In this document: positions 1 to 7,379 of the stretch, one piece after another | How the letters are laid out: each line of letters starts with the position of its first letter | How positions within the stretch are numbered: position 1 is the stretch's first letter | Notes under the pieces: generated by a model | The model's input: the letters and a program-made list of their open reading frames with translations, nothing else | Told to the model about the DNA's origin: nothing | The model's database searches: none | Origin: Physocladia obscura | Lineage: Eukaryota; Chytridiomycota; Chytridiomycetes; Chytridiales; Chytriomycetaceae | Assembly (NCBI GenBank): GCA_027596945.1 | Contig: JADGJH010000973.1 | Location: forward strand, 1-12,732 | Reading direction: 5' to 3' | DNA: 12,732 nucleotides | Position numbers and translations under genes: made by a program

Positions 1-300
1 TGCAATAAATGGGTATTATCACCAATTGCACTATCCAAGATTCCAACTGAGGCAATTGTAACAACTGTAAAATTGCTGCCAAACGGGGCCATGTCGGAGA
101 CTACTATACAAATACAGTGTGCTTCAAAGTCAGCAGAACCTGTATTTTTGGAATTAGAGGAAAGTGATTCTGTCTACATCAATACAAAACGTGGTTGGGA
201 ATGCTGTAAAAGACAAGGGAACCAAATAAAAGAATTTCTTGGTCAAATATTTGCACCAGGTGAGGTACCTGCTGCATTTTCAAACTCAGACAATGACTAG
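1..300 (+). CDS. 3' end of an unrecognised protein-coding gene (partial, runs off the left edge)
   Basis: Frame 1 is open from the first base to TAG at 298-300, so this is the C-terminal part of a gene that begins outside the window; the internal ATGs at 73 and 91 need not be starts. The visible 99 residues are of mixed composition with the stretch VYINTKRGWECC near the middle and a polar end (NSDND). Codon choice looks genuinely coding. I do not recognise the family. A good 5' splice site (CAG|GTGAGG) lies at 259/260, about 40 bases before the stop. Splicing from there to the acceptor ending at 813 is phase-compatible with the downstream plus-strand frame, so the TAG at 298 may only be used when the intron is retained. 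The stop overlaps by 4 bp the stop of the minus-strand ORF that follows. Confidence 0.55.
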   Translation, partial: CNKWVLSPIALSKIPTEAIVTTVKLLPNGAMSETTIQIQCASKSAEPVFLELEESDSVYINTKRGWECCKRQGNQIKEFLGQIFAPGEVPAAFSNSDND

Positions 301-803
301 CGCTTCTTTTTAATCTCAACCACCCGTTCTTCTTCATCCTTTTTCAAGTAATGATATAGCCGCTTCTGGATAGCTGCTTGATTGTCATGCAGTTCCTTAC
401 ACAAATTTGTGTTTCCTTGCATGAGGTCTTGTTTGATTTGTTGTATTCTTTTTTTGTTATTTCCACTGCTTTTCTTCCTCAAATAATAAACTAAACTGTT
501 ATCAACAAAAAATAACTCAGAATGTGTTTCATAATATTCCTTTCCATTCATTAGTTGCTTGAGTTTATCCAGTAATGAATGTTTTATTTCAATCACTGAC
601 AGCTTTTCAAAGTCAGGGTCTTTACTGTCATTCAACTCAGACTCAAGTTGTTTAACAGTCTCCTCAAGCTCTGATATTTGCTGCTTCATACATTGATTAA
701 TATTGGCCCTTGATGGATTGGCCATTTTCATCCATTTGTCAGGTACTTGGATTTCAACTGCATCATTTGAACCAAAATATGGGACACCAAAACAAAGGAT
801 TTG
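297..803 (-). CDS. Unrecognised charged, coiled-coil-like protein, 3' exon or small gene
   Basis: A minus-strand frame open from about 803 down to TAG at 299-297. Starting at the first ATG (731) it gives 144 aa. The frame stays open for 24 codons upstream of that Met and reads like protein (GVPYFGSNDAVEI, then VPDKW), so the piece is more likely a last exon beginning near 803, just inside a CTAG, with earlier exons not identified. Residues about 15-40 from the Met (QQISELEETVKQLESEL) have heptad-like spacing typical of a coiled coil. The rest is rich in Lys, Gln and Asn and ends in a basic tail (EIKKKR). No catalytic motif is visible and the family is not recognised. No AATAAA is evident on the minus strand within the 290 bases below the stop. 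It lies wholly inside a possible plus-strand intron (260-813), so it could be a nested gene or part of a mobile element. Confidence 0.5.
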   Translation of the reverse strand, partial: QILCFGVPYFGSNDAVEIQVPDKWMKMANPSRANINQCMKQQISELEETVKQLESELNDSKDPDFEKLSVIEIKHSLLDKLKQLMNGKEYYETHSELFFVDNSLVYYLRKKSSGNNKKRIQQIKQDLMQGNTNLCKELHDNQAAIQKRLYHYLKKDEEERVVEIKKKR

Positions 804-813
804 CTAGTTTTAG

Positions 814-1454
814 CTGACGAATTTGTTATTAAAAAATGTGGTGTGCCGACTAATCATCTTGACAGATGCATTTCTTTCATCATGGATAAAATTCTCCAGC
901 ATAGTGGCGTGGAGTCTGCAAAAAATAAGCTGGATTCGTTATTATTCACTCTTCAACCTAAAATCCGCACTGAACTTTCTCAAGTTATCAGTGACTATAT
1001 AGCATTAAATCGAATTGCGCATTCGCACTTATACAGCGGTAACAATCAAAATGAACAAACAAATGTGGATGCTGCTGCTGGAGATACTGTTGGAGCCGCT
1101 AATGAAGTTACTGATGCAGCTGTGGCTGTAGCAGCAGAACCAGAAAATCTCCCGAAATCCTAACGTCGTGTCGGGGAAAATGACCTTCTCGGTCGCCATG
1201 AGGTTAAAAAGTCGAAAGGAATAGCTAAGTTGGAAGGTATTATCAATCTGTACAGCAACGCGCCGGACGATAGGTCTACCTTGACAAACGGTGCGAGGGC
1301 ATTCATTTGCCAATGTGATGCTGTTGTCACTTGCTTCAAGAATCATTTCAAGGAAAATAAACTGCAGTTTATTGAGAAGCACGGCGCCACCTTTTCCCAC
1401 ACGACATTTGGTAAAAAAGTTTGCAAAGGTGGTAATGACTCCTGTTTTGAGTAG
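814..1454 (+). pseudogene. Unrecognised coding frame interrupted by one in-frame TAA
   Basis: A single plus-strand frame reads through about 210 codons from a good acceptor (TTTTAG ending at 813) to TAG at 1452-1454, broken only by TAA at 1161-1163. The first segment is helical-looking (LDSLLFTLQPKIRTELSQ) and then turns into an Ala/Val/Glu-rich linker (about 1060-1140). The second segment carries several Cys residues (FICQCDAVVTCF, KKVCKGG). Both sides of the stop have coding-like codon use in the same frame, which argues for one gene with a nonsense change, a base-call error or stop readthrough rather than two genes. The first in-frame ATG of the left segment is at 882. The acceptor at 813 matches in phase the donor at 259/260, so this could be the continuation of the gene at 1-300. 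The family is not recognised. Confidence 0.4.
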
Positions 1455-1685
1455 TTCTTATCTCTTTTCACTTATTTAAACTTTTTTATTTATTCCTTAG
1501 ATTTTGTGTTTGATTGATTTGTGTTTTCGAATTGTTTCAAATTTGTGTTTCAAAGTGTTTCAATTTTTTGGACAAAATTTTTTTCATCCAGTTTCAACCT
1601 ACAGATAAAACGGTACTATCCGGTGCTCCATGCTTACTACTTAAGGCCTTCATTATTAACCGAAAAATAACAAAAACTTCTCAAA
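1455..1685 (+). other. Upstream region of the dioxygenase gene
   Basis: 231 bases without coding sequence, T-rich on the plus strand. A pyrimidine-rich stretch ending in CCTTAG at 1495-1500 would make a good 3' splice site, so a 5'-UTR intron of the dioxygenase is possible. No clear TATA box is seen. The A-rich leader just before the start (ACTTCTCAAA|ATG) is a favourable animal initiation context. Confidence 0.3.
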
Positions 1686-3103
1686 ATGACTGTTACAGAG
1701 ACGACTGAGGCTCCACCTGTCACTCCCCTTGATGGAAACTGGACGGTGGAGGACGTAAAACGCGAATTCCCTGTTGATCAGACATTTACATATGAGCCAA
1801 GCCGCCACAATTGGATTGAACGTCAGTTTAAGAATGCAGCTAAGCATCGTGGTGAAGGACTGCCAGTGAGCTTCCCGGAATCCATTGACAGGCCGTCGGT
1901 ATTAATGATCACAAGTTTCTTGTTAATTTAGATTGTATTAACGTGATTATTAACAAAAAGATATGGGACGGATTCGAAGTCCAAAACCACCCAGAAAGAT
2001 GGCTGTACTATTTAACTGACGAACAAAACGGAGCTCTCAAAGGGGCATTGGCCCACTGGAAAAGCCTCAATCTTCCTCTTGGCAAACTCAACAAGACAAC
2101 GTTTCCGCTGCCAGAGTCGTTCAAAGCCGTGACTGAGGCTTGGGTGGAGATTTTGTTGAACGGATTGGGATTTTTGCAAGTTAGAGGATTCAACATTGAC
2201 GATTATTCTGAAGAAGACGCCATTATTGTTTACACTGGACTGACTTCGTATATTGGAGACGAAAGATTGAACTTGTATAACCAGCAACTTTTTGGCCATA
2301 TCATAGCAGATCGTAAGTTTCTGATTTTTTGGTAGTCAGTGAACCTATTAACAAATTTTTTTTTGTCCTTAGCTAATTACGGACCAATCGATATTGTTGC
2401 ACCAGCTCAAGTTCCAGTTGAACAGGTTTTCCACACTGATGCAATACCTGCAGGAAATATTGTGTCATTTCTTGCTGTGAACGGTGCTGAGACGGGTGGT
2501 GATTCTACGTTATCTTCAATTGGAAGAGTTTACAATGACATTGCCAAAACCCGTCCTGATATCATCAAGACTCTTGCTGACGATTGGATTCTCGATTAGT
2601 GAGTAATTTATTAAAAAAAGTACAACTTATTGCTGACATCCTATTTTAGTGGTAACTTCAACCGCGGAACACCAGGAAAATCTGAGAAAAGACCGCTCCT
2701 TTTTCACGAAAACGGCCGAATTATTGTGGCAATTGCCCGTCGCTCCGTCACCGGCTACGGAATCTGGGGTCGCCATAAATCCCTCCCTCGCGCTACCGAA
2801 GAGCAAAAAGAAGCCCTCGATACGCTCCACTTCCTCGGCCGAAAGCACTCTCTTAACATCCCGATTCGACGTGGCGATATCCAGTTCTTGAACAACTACG
2901 AAGTATTCCACGCGCGCAAAGCATACACTGATAGCGCAGATAAGCAACGCCATCTTGTGCGCTTATATCTCCGCATCGATCGTATTGAGTGGGAACGTAG
3001 TGAACACTTAAAAGGGCATGTTGTCAAGAAGGATGAAGCAGTGGATCTCGCTGATGAGATTTGGAACTTTAAACCGTATGCTCCGATTAAAGCTGCAGCT
3101 TGA
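1686..3103 (+). CDS. TauD/TfdA-type Fe(II)/2-oxoglutarate-dependent dioxygenase, four exons
   Basis: Exons are 1686-1898, 1961-2312, 2373-2598 and 2650-3103, joining in frame to 414 aa. Introns are 62, 60 and 51 bp; donors are GTATTA, GTAAGT and GTGAGT, and acceptors are AAG (weak), TTAG and TTAG. The iron-binding facial triad is visible: His209 and Asp211 in VFHTD, then the distal His351 in VFHARKAY. Arg364 and Arg368 in QRHLVRLYLR are candidates for the 2-oxoglutarate carboxylate clamp. Other family signatures are FPLP and the YIGDERL region in exon 2, RVYNDIAKTRPD in exon 3, and RGDIQFLNNY just before the distal His. Family members hydroxylate small acids such as taurine or aryloxyalkanoates using O2 and 2-oxoglutarate; the substrate here cannot be told. 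There is no signal peptide or membrane segment, so it is probably cytosolic. The overall pattern resembles the fungal branch, and horizontal acquisition followed by intron gain is an inference. The start at 1686 has A at -3, and length is close to that of complete fungal homologues. Confidence 0.9.
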
Positions 3104-3154
3104 ATGAAGGAGATGCAATATTTTTGTTTTGCTGAGAAATAAGTATGGTTTTGA

Positions 3155-3163
3155 TTTATTAAA
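3155..3163. terminator. Overlapping polyadenylation signals between convergent genes
   Basis: ATTAAA on the plus strand (3158-3163) lies 55 bases after the dioxygenase stop. AATAAA on the minus strand (3160-3155) lies 24 bases past the stop of the small minus-strand ORF. The same TTTATTAAA stretch could therefore serve two convergent transcripts. Confidence 0.4.
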
Positions 3164-3183
3164 ACCGGTTCAACAAAAGACTT

Positions 3184-3414
3184 TTATTTTAATACTATGC
3201 TTAATACACCTTGCCATTCATAAATTTGATAAGAAATTCTACCAAACATTACACTTCTAACAGTCAAGATTCTACGTAATTGTGCCAAGAATGCAGAATC
3301 AATCCATTGCCCAATTCCATGTTCCCTGTTTTTGAAATCATTCCCAAAAGAAAAAGTATCTAGAAATAAAGTCATCTTCTGGAATTTGATGTGAATTAGA
3401 TTTATAATCTTCAA
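3184..3414 (-). CDS. Possible small gene or last exon convergent with the dioxygenase
   Basis: A minus-strand frame of 76 codons from an ATG at 3414, with a second Met at 3375. A TTCCAG just before the second Met could be a 3' splice site, in which case only about 65 codons are real and earlier exons are missing. The stop TAA (3186-3184) lies inside an AATAAA (3188-3183), and a second AATAAA follows at 3160-3155. That 3'-end arrangement recurs in this window and is the main support for a real gene end. The peptide contains an aliphatic/basic stretch (SAFLAQLRRILTVRS). No family is recognised. It could also be chance. Confidence 0.3.
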   Translation of the reverse strand: MKIINLIHIKFQKMTLFLDTFSFGNDFKNREHGIGQWIDSAFLAQLRRILTVRSVMFGRISYQIYEWQGVLSIVLK

Positions 3415-3965
3415 AAAGAATTCAAGTGAATTCTAACCACTTTCCGACCACTTTCAAACAATTTTTTTTGAAGCATCTTTCATTCTTTACTATTATTATT
3501 ATTTTTTTTCATTCTACTCCAAACACTATTTAAACCCAACACTTTTCTTCATTTTATAATTTGTTATTTTAAATAAAAAGATGTCATTATTAAGTCTTAA
3601 CTTGAATCTCAAGCTCTTATTATTTAGTTCTGAGATATAAAGTATTGGATTAGTCGATTCAAGCCAATTTAGTGATCAGCAAACCGTTTTAAATTTTCAT
3701 CCTCAAAATAAATTTTAACAAACATTGTGCAGTGGCACAAGATAGCAAATAGTTTCGAGTGGCGGTGGATTGTTTAGGTTTTCAGAAAGGAAAACATAAA
3801 CATGTTCACTACCCAAAATAAATATAGCAATCCCTCCACTACACAAACACCTAATCTCTTAACTTTCCTAGTTAATTATTGCATTACTCTCAGATACTGC
3901 ACAAACATATGCCATGATTCTCCGGTGAGGAGGCTTATGAGGAAGATCCATTGTCAGCAATTGTG

Positions 3966-4004
3966 TCTAAGTGACGGCTTGTGAACACTCGGGGTGGGTG
4001 GGGT
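3966..4004 (+). repeat. Direct repeat, copy 1
   Basis: Core TCTAAGTGACGGCTTGTGAA followed by CACTC and a G-rich run. By eye about 21 of the first 24 bases match copy 2 at 4268, 302 bp downstream. Weaker similarity extends upstream (GATCCAT...CAG) and downstream (a T-rich stretch ending CTTTATTA), suggesting an old duplication of roughly 100 bp or more. Confidence 0.5.
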
Positions 4005-4267
4005 GTTGTTTTCCAATAAAAACTCTCTTTTCTGAAAAATTCTTTATTACTCGTTCTTCGAAACGTGGAGATGCATTGTCACGTTCTGACAACGTAAACA
4101 CTCAATAAATTAGCATACAACATGAACCTTTTTCCTAAAAATCTTTCCACTGCTTCCATTTCTTCACCATTTAATTTCTTTGTATTTTTTTCATCAGTCT
4201 ACATTCTTGTGTAATAATCCTTAGGTAAGTTCGATCCATGGGACAGTTAACCCTGTGATGTCTAAAT

Positions 4268-4306
4268 TCTAAGTAACGGCTTATGAAAACTCAGGGACGT
4301 GGGGCG
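4268..4306 (+). repeat. Direct repeat, copy 2
   Basis: TCTAAGTAACGGCTTATGAA followed by AACTC and a G-rich run. It is the partner of the copy at 3966 and differs from it mostly by G/A transitions. No protein or RNA gene is apparent in either copy. Confidence 0.5.
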
Positions 4307-4681
4307 CGTGATTGTCAAGATTTTTTCTCAAAATCATTCTCAATCTTTTCTCTTTATTAAACACATAACACAGGGATCATAACACGAATCTAATATTTTG
4401 TTTCCAGATAAGCAATATCTACTTCAGATTTGACACACATCCATTTGAATGTAAGCTCTATGATTGCAATAAGATATGCAGGAGTAAAAGTTGCATCTTC
4501 AATAATAAACCAGGCTCCTTTGATTTCAAAGCAATTTTGAACAAATTTTTTTTTTTTTGAGCTCATTGACTGACGCTGATAAAAGTAAAATAGAATAAAC
4601 CATGCACCTATAAAGTTCGCAGTTCGGATGATGTATATACAAAAAATTTTCTACAGTGCTGCCATGACAATATCGACAATA

Positions 4682-5096
4682 TCAGCCAGAGGGGCCGGTG
4701 GAGTACTCACACAACAAATGAAGATTTTGAGGAGATGTGAAAATTCGAATGGCTTCTACCCAGTTTCTGCTGTAGTAAGGTTTTATTTAATTTTTGATTC
4801 CTCAAAGTGCTGTTAGTGGAAATTTTGCATTTTGCAAAACGAAAAAAAGTTGCAACCTTGAATGACAGTTATAGATTCTTTCGTGACTAATCAACAAAGG
4901 CTCCCTCAAATAACGTACCAAACAGAAGCCAATATTGCAATACCAGCGCGGAGACTACCAATGAAAGTCGCAAATGTGGGAAGACGACAAATAATTTGCA
5001 GGTGCCAAGGCTGCAGTGGATAAAGTGAAAGGAAGATTTGCAGAATTGAAAACTTAATATATTTCTTGTTGCTCACAAGCACATCTTCACCCAAAC
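4682..5096 (-). pseudogene. C-terminal fragment resembling organic solute transporter alpha (SLC51A-like)
   Basis: Two phase-compatible exons on the minus strand, 5096-4919 and 4769-4682. They have acceptors TATATCAG|GT and CTACAG|CAG (a NAGNAG site), a donor TTTG|GTACGT, and a stop TGA at 4684-4682. The first exon reads GLGEDVL, then KKYIKFSILQIF, then LYPLQPWHLQ, a strongly hydrophobic stretch. The order LGE, K-F-x-x-L-Q, L-Q-P matches the sixth-helix region of the seven-pass Ost-alpha family as I know it. A second hydrophobic run (FATFIGSLRAGIAILASVW) and SPQNLHLLCE in exon 2 fit what follows there. Only about 88 residues are present against roughly 340 for a full protein. The upstream exons are missing because the stop of the next gene begins 33 bases away. 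Probably a 5'-truncated copy; a gene split by a very long intron is the alternative. Confidence 0.4.
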
Positions 5097-5124
5097 CTGA
5101 TATAATTTAGATAATGCTAAATGC

Positions 5125-5130
5125 TTTATT
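5125..5130 (-). terminator. AATAAA overlapping the stop codon of family copy A
   Basis: The minus strand reads TAATAAAG, so the polyadenylation signal begins within the TAA stop (5131-5129). The 3' UTR must be extremely short. Confidence 0.5.
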
Positions 5131-5728
5131 ACTCCATCTCTCCAACTAAAACTAGCATGTGTCTCAAATGAGTAAACCCAGCAGTTTTAACAAACATTCT
5201 AATATCGCGTACAATTAGTTGACACACTTGAAAACACTCTGACTGATCTCCATCAATAATCTGAAATTTTGAAATTTTGAGCAGAACTAGACTCAATCTT
5301 CGGCAAGTCTCTTCATCGTGCTTGCGCAAGACTGTGAGCGAAAAAATTACATCGCTGTTCCACTCTCGCGTTGATTTGAACTCTTTCTTGCTTTTCGTGT
5401 ATCCAATGTGTCTTGCAAGTTCGTCCAGCTCGTATTGGATTGATTTGAGAGGAAATTCAAGCATTCGAAGGTGATATTTGAGCCATAAATCTGTTGTGGA
5501 GATGTTGTGCGGATATTGCGGAATATCGGTGGAGCCACAGAGCAATGACAGCATAACTGATTCTATGTGGTCCAATTTCGACTTGTGATCGAAGTCCGAG
5601 GACAATAGAAACTCAATGTCCAGACTGATCTCGTCTTGTTTCGCAGAGTATTTTTTGAGGATCGGGTCGTGCTTCGTTGATACGAACATGTTCTTTGTGC
5701 TGTAAGGGTGGTGATGTGCAACTCCCAT
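5129..5728 (-). CDS. Tandem family copy A: unrecognised single-exon protein, 199 aa
   Basis: An intronless minus-strand gene. The frame opens 13 codons further up (ATG at 5767), but the Met at 5728 is preferred: it places PYSTK at the same distance from the start as LYSTK and IYSLK in the two sister copies, and gives 199 aa against 198 and 198. Shared blocks, in order, are KHDPILKKYS, SLLCG (about residue 65), DLWLKYHLRMLEFP, IQYELDELARHIGY, SKKEFKSTREWN, SDVIFSLT, DEETCRRLSLVLLKISK, and a C-terminal DIRMFVKTAGFTHLRHML. The protein looks all-helical, with no signal peptide or membrane segment. One hallmark is a set of invariant Trp and Arg residues (LWLK, EWN, ELAR). Function is unknown and no known family is recognised. 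The next copy (B) lies 193 bases upstream in the same orientation. Confidence 0.75.
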   Translation of the reverse strand: MGVAHHHPYSTKNMFVSTKHDPILKKYSAKQDEISLDIEFLLSSDFDHKSKLDHIESVMLSLLCGSTDIPQYPHNISTTDLWLKYHLRMLEFPLKSIQYELDELARHIGYTKSKKEFKSTREWNSDVIFSLTVLRKHDEETCRRLSLVLLKISKFQIIDGDQSECFQVCQLIVRDIRMFVKTAGFTHLRHMLVLVGEME

Positions 5729-5920
5729 TTCTGCTGTGTTTTGGCAACTGGCGGGAATAATTTTCATTGAGGTTTTTGTTTATGAAATGATTTGATTTGC
5801 TGATGTGGAAGAAAATTTGCTGAGACAAATTCACAAATCAAATTTGAAATTATTGTCGATGTGGTTCATATTGCAAAAAAAATCTCTCGGTAGTTCTGAT
5901 AAAAAAAAAAATATATGCAT
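5729..5920 (-). promoter_or_regulatory. Spacer and probable promoter of copy A
   Basis: 192 bases between copies A and B. On the minus strand it contains a weaker relative of the shared upstream motif (AAATTTGCTGAG, about 85 bases before the copy A start) and an A-rich TATA-like TCATAAAC roughly 50 bases before the start. A run of A (about 5901-5911 on the plus strand) lies just below copy B. No AATAAA is seen directly after the copy B stop. Confidence 0.3.
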
Positions 5921-6517
5921 TTACTTTGAACTATGCTCAACTTCACCAACAAGCGTTAGCATGTGTTGCAAATGAGTCAGCTTTCCCATTTTCACAAATA
6001 CTTTTATGTCAGAAATAATTGAAGCATGATTTGGAGAATACAGTGCTGGAATATCTGCTGTCTTTGAAATCTTGAACAACACAAGACTCAGTCTTCGGCA
6101 CGTTTCTTCATCATGCTTGTGCTGAAGTGTAAGAGATAAAATTACATCTCGGTTCCAGTCTCGCGTAGATTCGAACTCTTTCTTGCTCCGCGGGTATTTA
6201 ATAAGCCGTGCAAGCTCATCAAGATCGTATTGAATTGATTTATCAGGAAAATCCAGCATCCTTATGTGATGTTTTAGCCACATGTTCGGTGGCGCCATGT
6301 TGTGGTGAAATTCAGGAATGCCAGGCCTTCCACAGAGAAGAGAGAACATGACGGATTCCAAATGATGTAGTTTTGTTTGGTTATCGTATTCTTCGCCCAG
6401 AAGAAGATCGGTATCCAGTGGAATTTCGGCTTGCCTTGTAGCATATTTTTTGAGAATGGGATCGTGTTTTGCTGAACGGAAGTGACTCTTTAAACTGTAG
6501 ATATGTTCAGGACTCAT
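5921..6517 (-). CDS. Tandem family copy B: unrecognised single-exon protein, 198 aa
   Basis: An intronless minus-strand gene starting at ATG 6517, with T-rich DNA (A-rich on the coding strand) just upstream. Blocks by residue number are HDPILKKY at 18-25, VMFSLLCG at 56-63, MWLKHHIRMLDFP at 79-91, IQYDLDELAR at 95-104, YPRSKKEFESTRDWN at 108-122, DVILSLT from 124, then DEETCRRLSLVLFKISK and DIKVFVKMGKLTHLQHML. More than half of the aligned residues are shared with copy C by eye, and slightly fewer with copy A. Conserved charged pairs and long amphipathic stretches suggest a helical protein-binding or nucleic-acid-binding fold, but no diagnostic motif is seen. It differs from its sisters by a longer C-terminus (VEHSSK). 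Sequence conservation across three copies with no stops indicates selection on the protein. Confidence 0.75.
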   Translation of the reverse strand: MSPEHIYSLKSHFRSAKHDPILKKYATRQAEIPLDTDLLLGEEYDNQTKLHHLESVMFSLLCGRPGIPEFHHNMAPPNMWLKHHIRMLDFPDKSIQYDLDELARLIKYPRSKKEFESTRDWNRDVILSLTLQHKHDEETCRRLSLVLFKISKTADIPALYSPNHASIISDIKVFVKMGKLTHLQHMLTLVGEVEHSSK

Positions 6518-6589
6518 AAGTGGTTGTTTGAATTTTTTTTTTTTTCCTTTCTTCTATTTTCCCCTCTGCTTTTAAGCTGCTGAATCATA

Positions 6590-6601
6590 GACAAATTTGT
6601 C
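6590..6601. promoter_or_regulatory. 12-bp palindrome GACAAATTTGTC upstream of copy B
   Basis: A perfect dyad. The core ACAAATTTGT (6591-6600) is also found upstream of copy C (8049-8058). Measured from the core AAATTTGTCA, the distance to the start codon is 76 bases here and 75 at copy C. In both cases it is followed outward by CA(G/A)C. The conserved spacing suggests a transcription factor site or core promoter element. Confidence 0.4.
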
Positions 6602-6619
6602 AGCTGTTTAAAATCATGC

Positions 6620-7125
6620 ACGACAAATTCAAAATTGTCGTTACATGGCCATCGCCGACACTTACAAATATTTTAACGTCTGGGAAAAGATTTGAGCTTC
6701 AAAATAACGCTGTTTTGACTCATCTTATCGACGTTCCTATAGATTTGGCCATAAAATTTTTTAGCATTGACGCAGATTTTTACGAAATTATCAGCCTTTT
6801 GGTGTACTGTACCTTAAAAAAGGCATTGTTCTTGTTAATTTGAATAAATCGAAAGATAATTTTCTGAATTGTAACGTGGATGAATATTATCTCATGGAAA
6901 ATTTGTCAGCAACAGCAAAAAAATTATTTGTTTTCATTATTTATTAATTAATGTCAAAGTTTTTACCTTATTTTAAATATTTGCCGCAAGTGCGACATAA
7001 TTTTTTTTTAAGAAATGTGCTCGCTGTGCTGACGCTCAAAGATAAGTTTTTGTGTTGTTGCGAATTGATCTGCATAGAATCCACCACAAAATCGTTGAGT
7101 AAAAATTTCGAATTCAATCTCACAA
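6620..7125 (-). pseudogene. Decayed fourth copy of the tandem family
   Basis: Blocks of similarity to copies A-C appear in the right order on the minus strand but in shifting frames with stops. They are IEFEIFTQRFCG near 7125-7085 (compare LESVMFSLLCG), STLQF then FDLFKLTR near 6880-6840 (compare MLEFP and YELDELAR), RYSTPKG just before two stops (compare KYPRSKK), SVILKLK near 6700 (compare LSLVLFKISK), and DVKIFVSVGDGHVTTILNL near 6675-6620 (compare DIKVFVKLSGWTHLHNML). The DNA of the last block matches copy C at about three quarters of positions over its first 20 bases. The stretch between the last two blocks is shortened by about 15-20 codons. It sits between copies B and C in the same orientation. 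The individual blocks are short, but their collinearity makes chance unlikely. Plus-strand ORFs here (6616-6843, 6951-7157) are probably shadows of this relic. Confidence 0.55.
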
Positions 7126-7379
7126 TAATTTTTATGGACATTTTTTTTAAATTTTAACTTCATTACCCGTATTCCCCTGAAACTTGTGCATTGCCGAGAT
7201 GAGCGGCCAAATTTGTCAACAGAAAATTTTCTCAAAACAATTCAGTTTACTAAAAAAAATTTTCAAGGCTATACTAAATATCTATTACTCACTGGTTCAC
7301 TTGGTATACATATAATTATTAATAATTAGAAGTAAATATGGAGACAATTTAAAAGTAAATGAGATAATAGTTTTATTAT
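7126..7379. other. Spacer between the decayed copy and copy C
   Basis: About 250 AT-rich bases. CAAATTTGTCAACA at 7208-7221 is a 14-base exact match to the motif upstream of copy C (8050-8063), so it may be the old promoter of the decayed copy after loss of its N-terminal coding part. The minus-strand AATAAA of copy C lies at 7377-7372, three bases after its stop. Confidence 0.35.

Larger units (their letters stand above)
3415..4681. other. Gene-free AT-rich stretch with a diverged direct repeat
   Basis: About 1.27 kb without a convincing coding region on either strand. Short ORFs at 3802-3984 and 4628-4816 lack coding character. It contains T and A homopolymers, a GAATTC-AAGT-GAATTC near-palindrome at about 3419-3434, and the two copies of the repeat listed separately. 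Confidence 0.5.

Noticed and set aside
1029..1400. Minus-strand ORF of 123 codons
   Set aside because: It lies antisense to a better plus-strand coding frame and is full of Ser/Ile/Cys runs typical of reverse-complement shadows.
3802..3984. 60-codon plus-strand ORF
   Set aside because: It overlaps the diverged direct repeat, has poor coding character, and no splice or poly(A) context supports it.
4228..4237. AGTTCGATCC, resembling a tRNA B-box
   Set aside because: The flanking bases cannot form a T-stem or the rest of a cloverleaf, and no A-box is seen at the proper distance.
5613..5834. Minus-strand ORF overlapping the start of family copy A
   Set aside because: It is an out-of-frame shadow of copy A and its A-rich leader.
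6968..7141. 57-codon minus-strand ORF with an AATAAA about 25-30 bases downstream and the upstream motif at 7208
   Set aside because: It lies in the relic of the fourth family copy but in a different frame from the recognisable blocks; it is more likely chance.
6616..7157. Two plus-strand ORFs (75 and 68 codons), the first with AATAAA overlapping its stop
   Set aside because: Both overlap the decayed family copy on the opposite strand, do not resemble each other, and show no recognisable domain.
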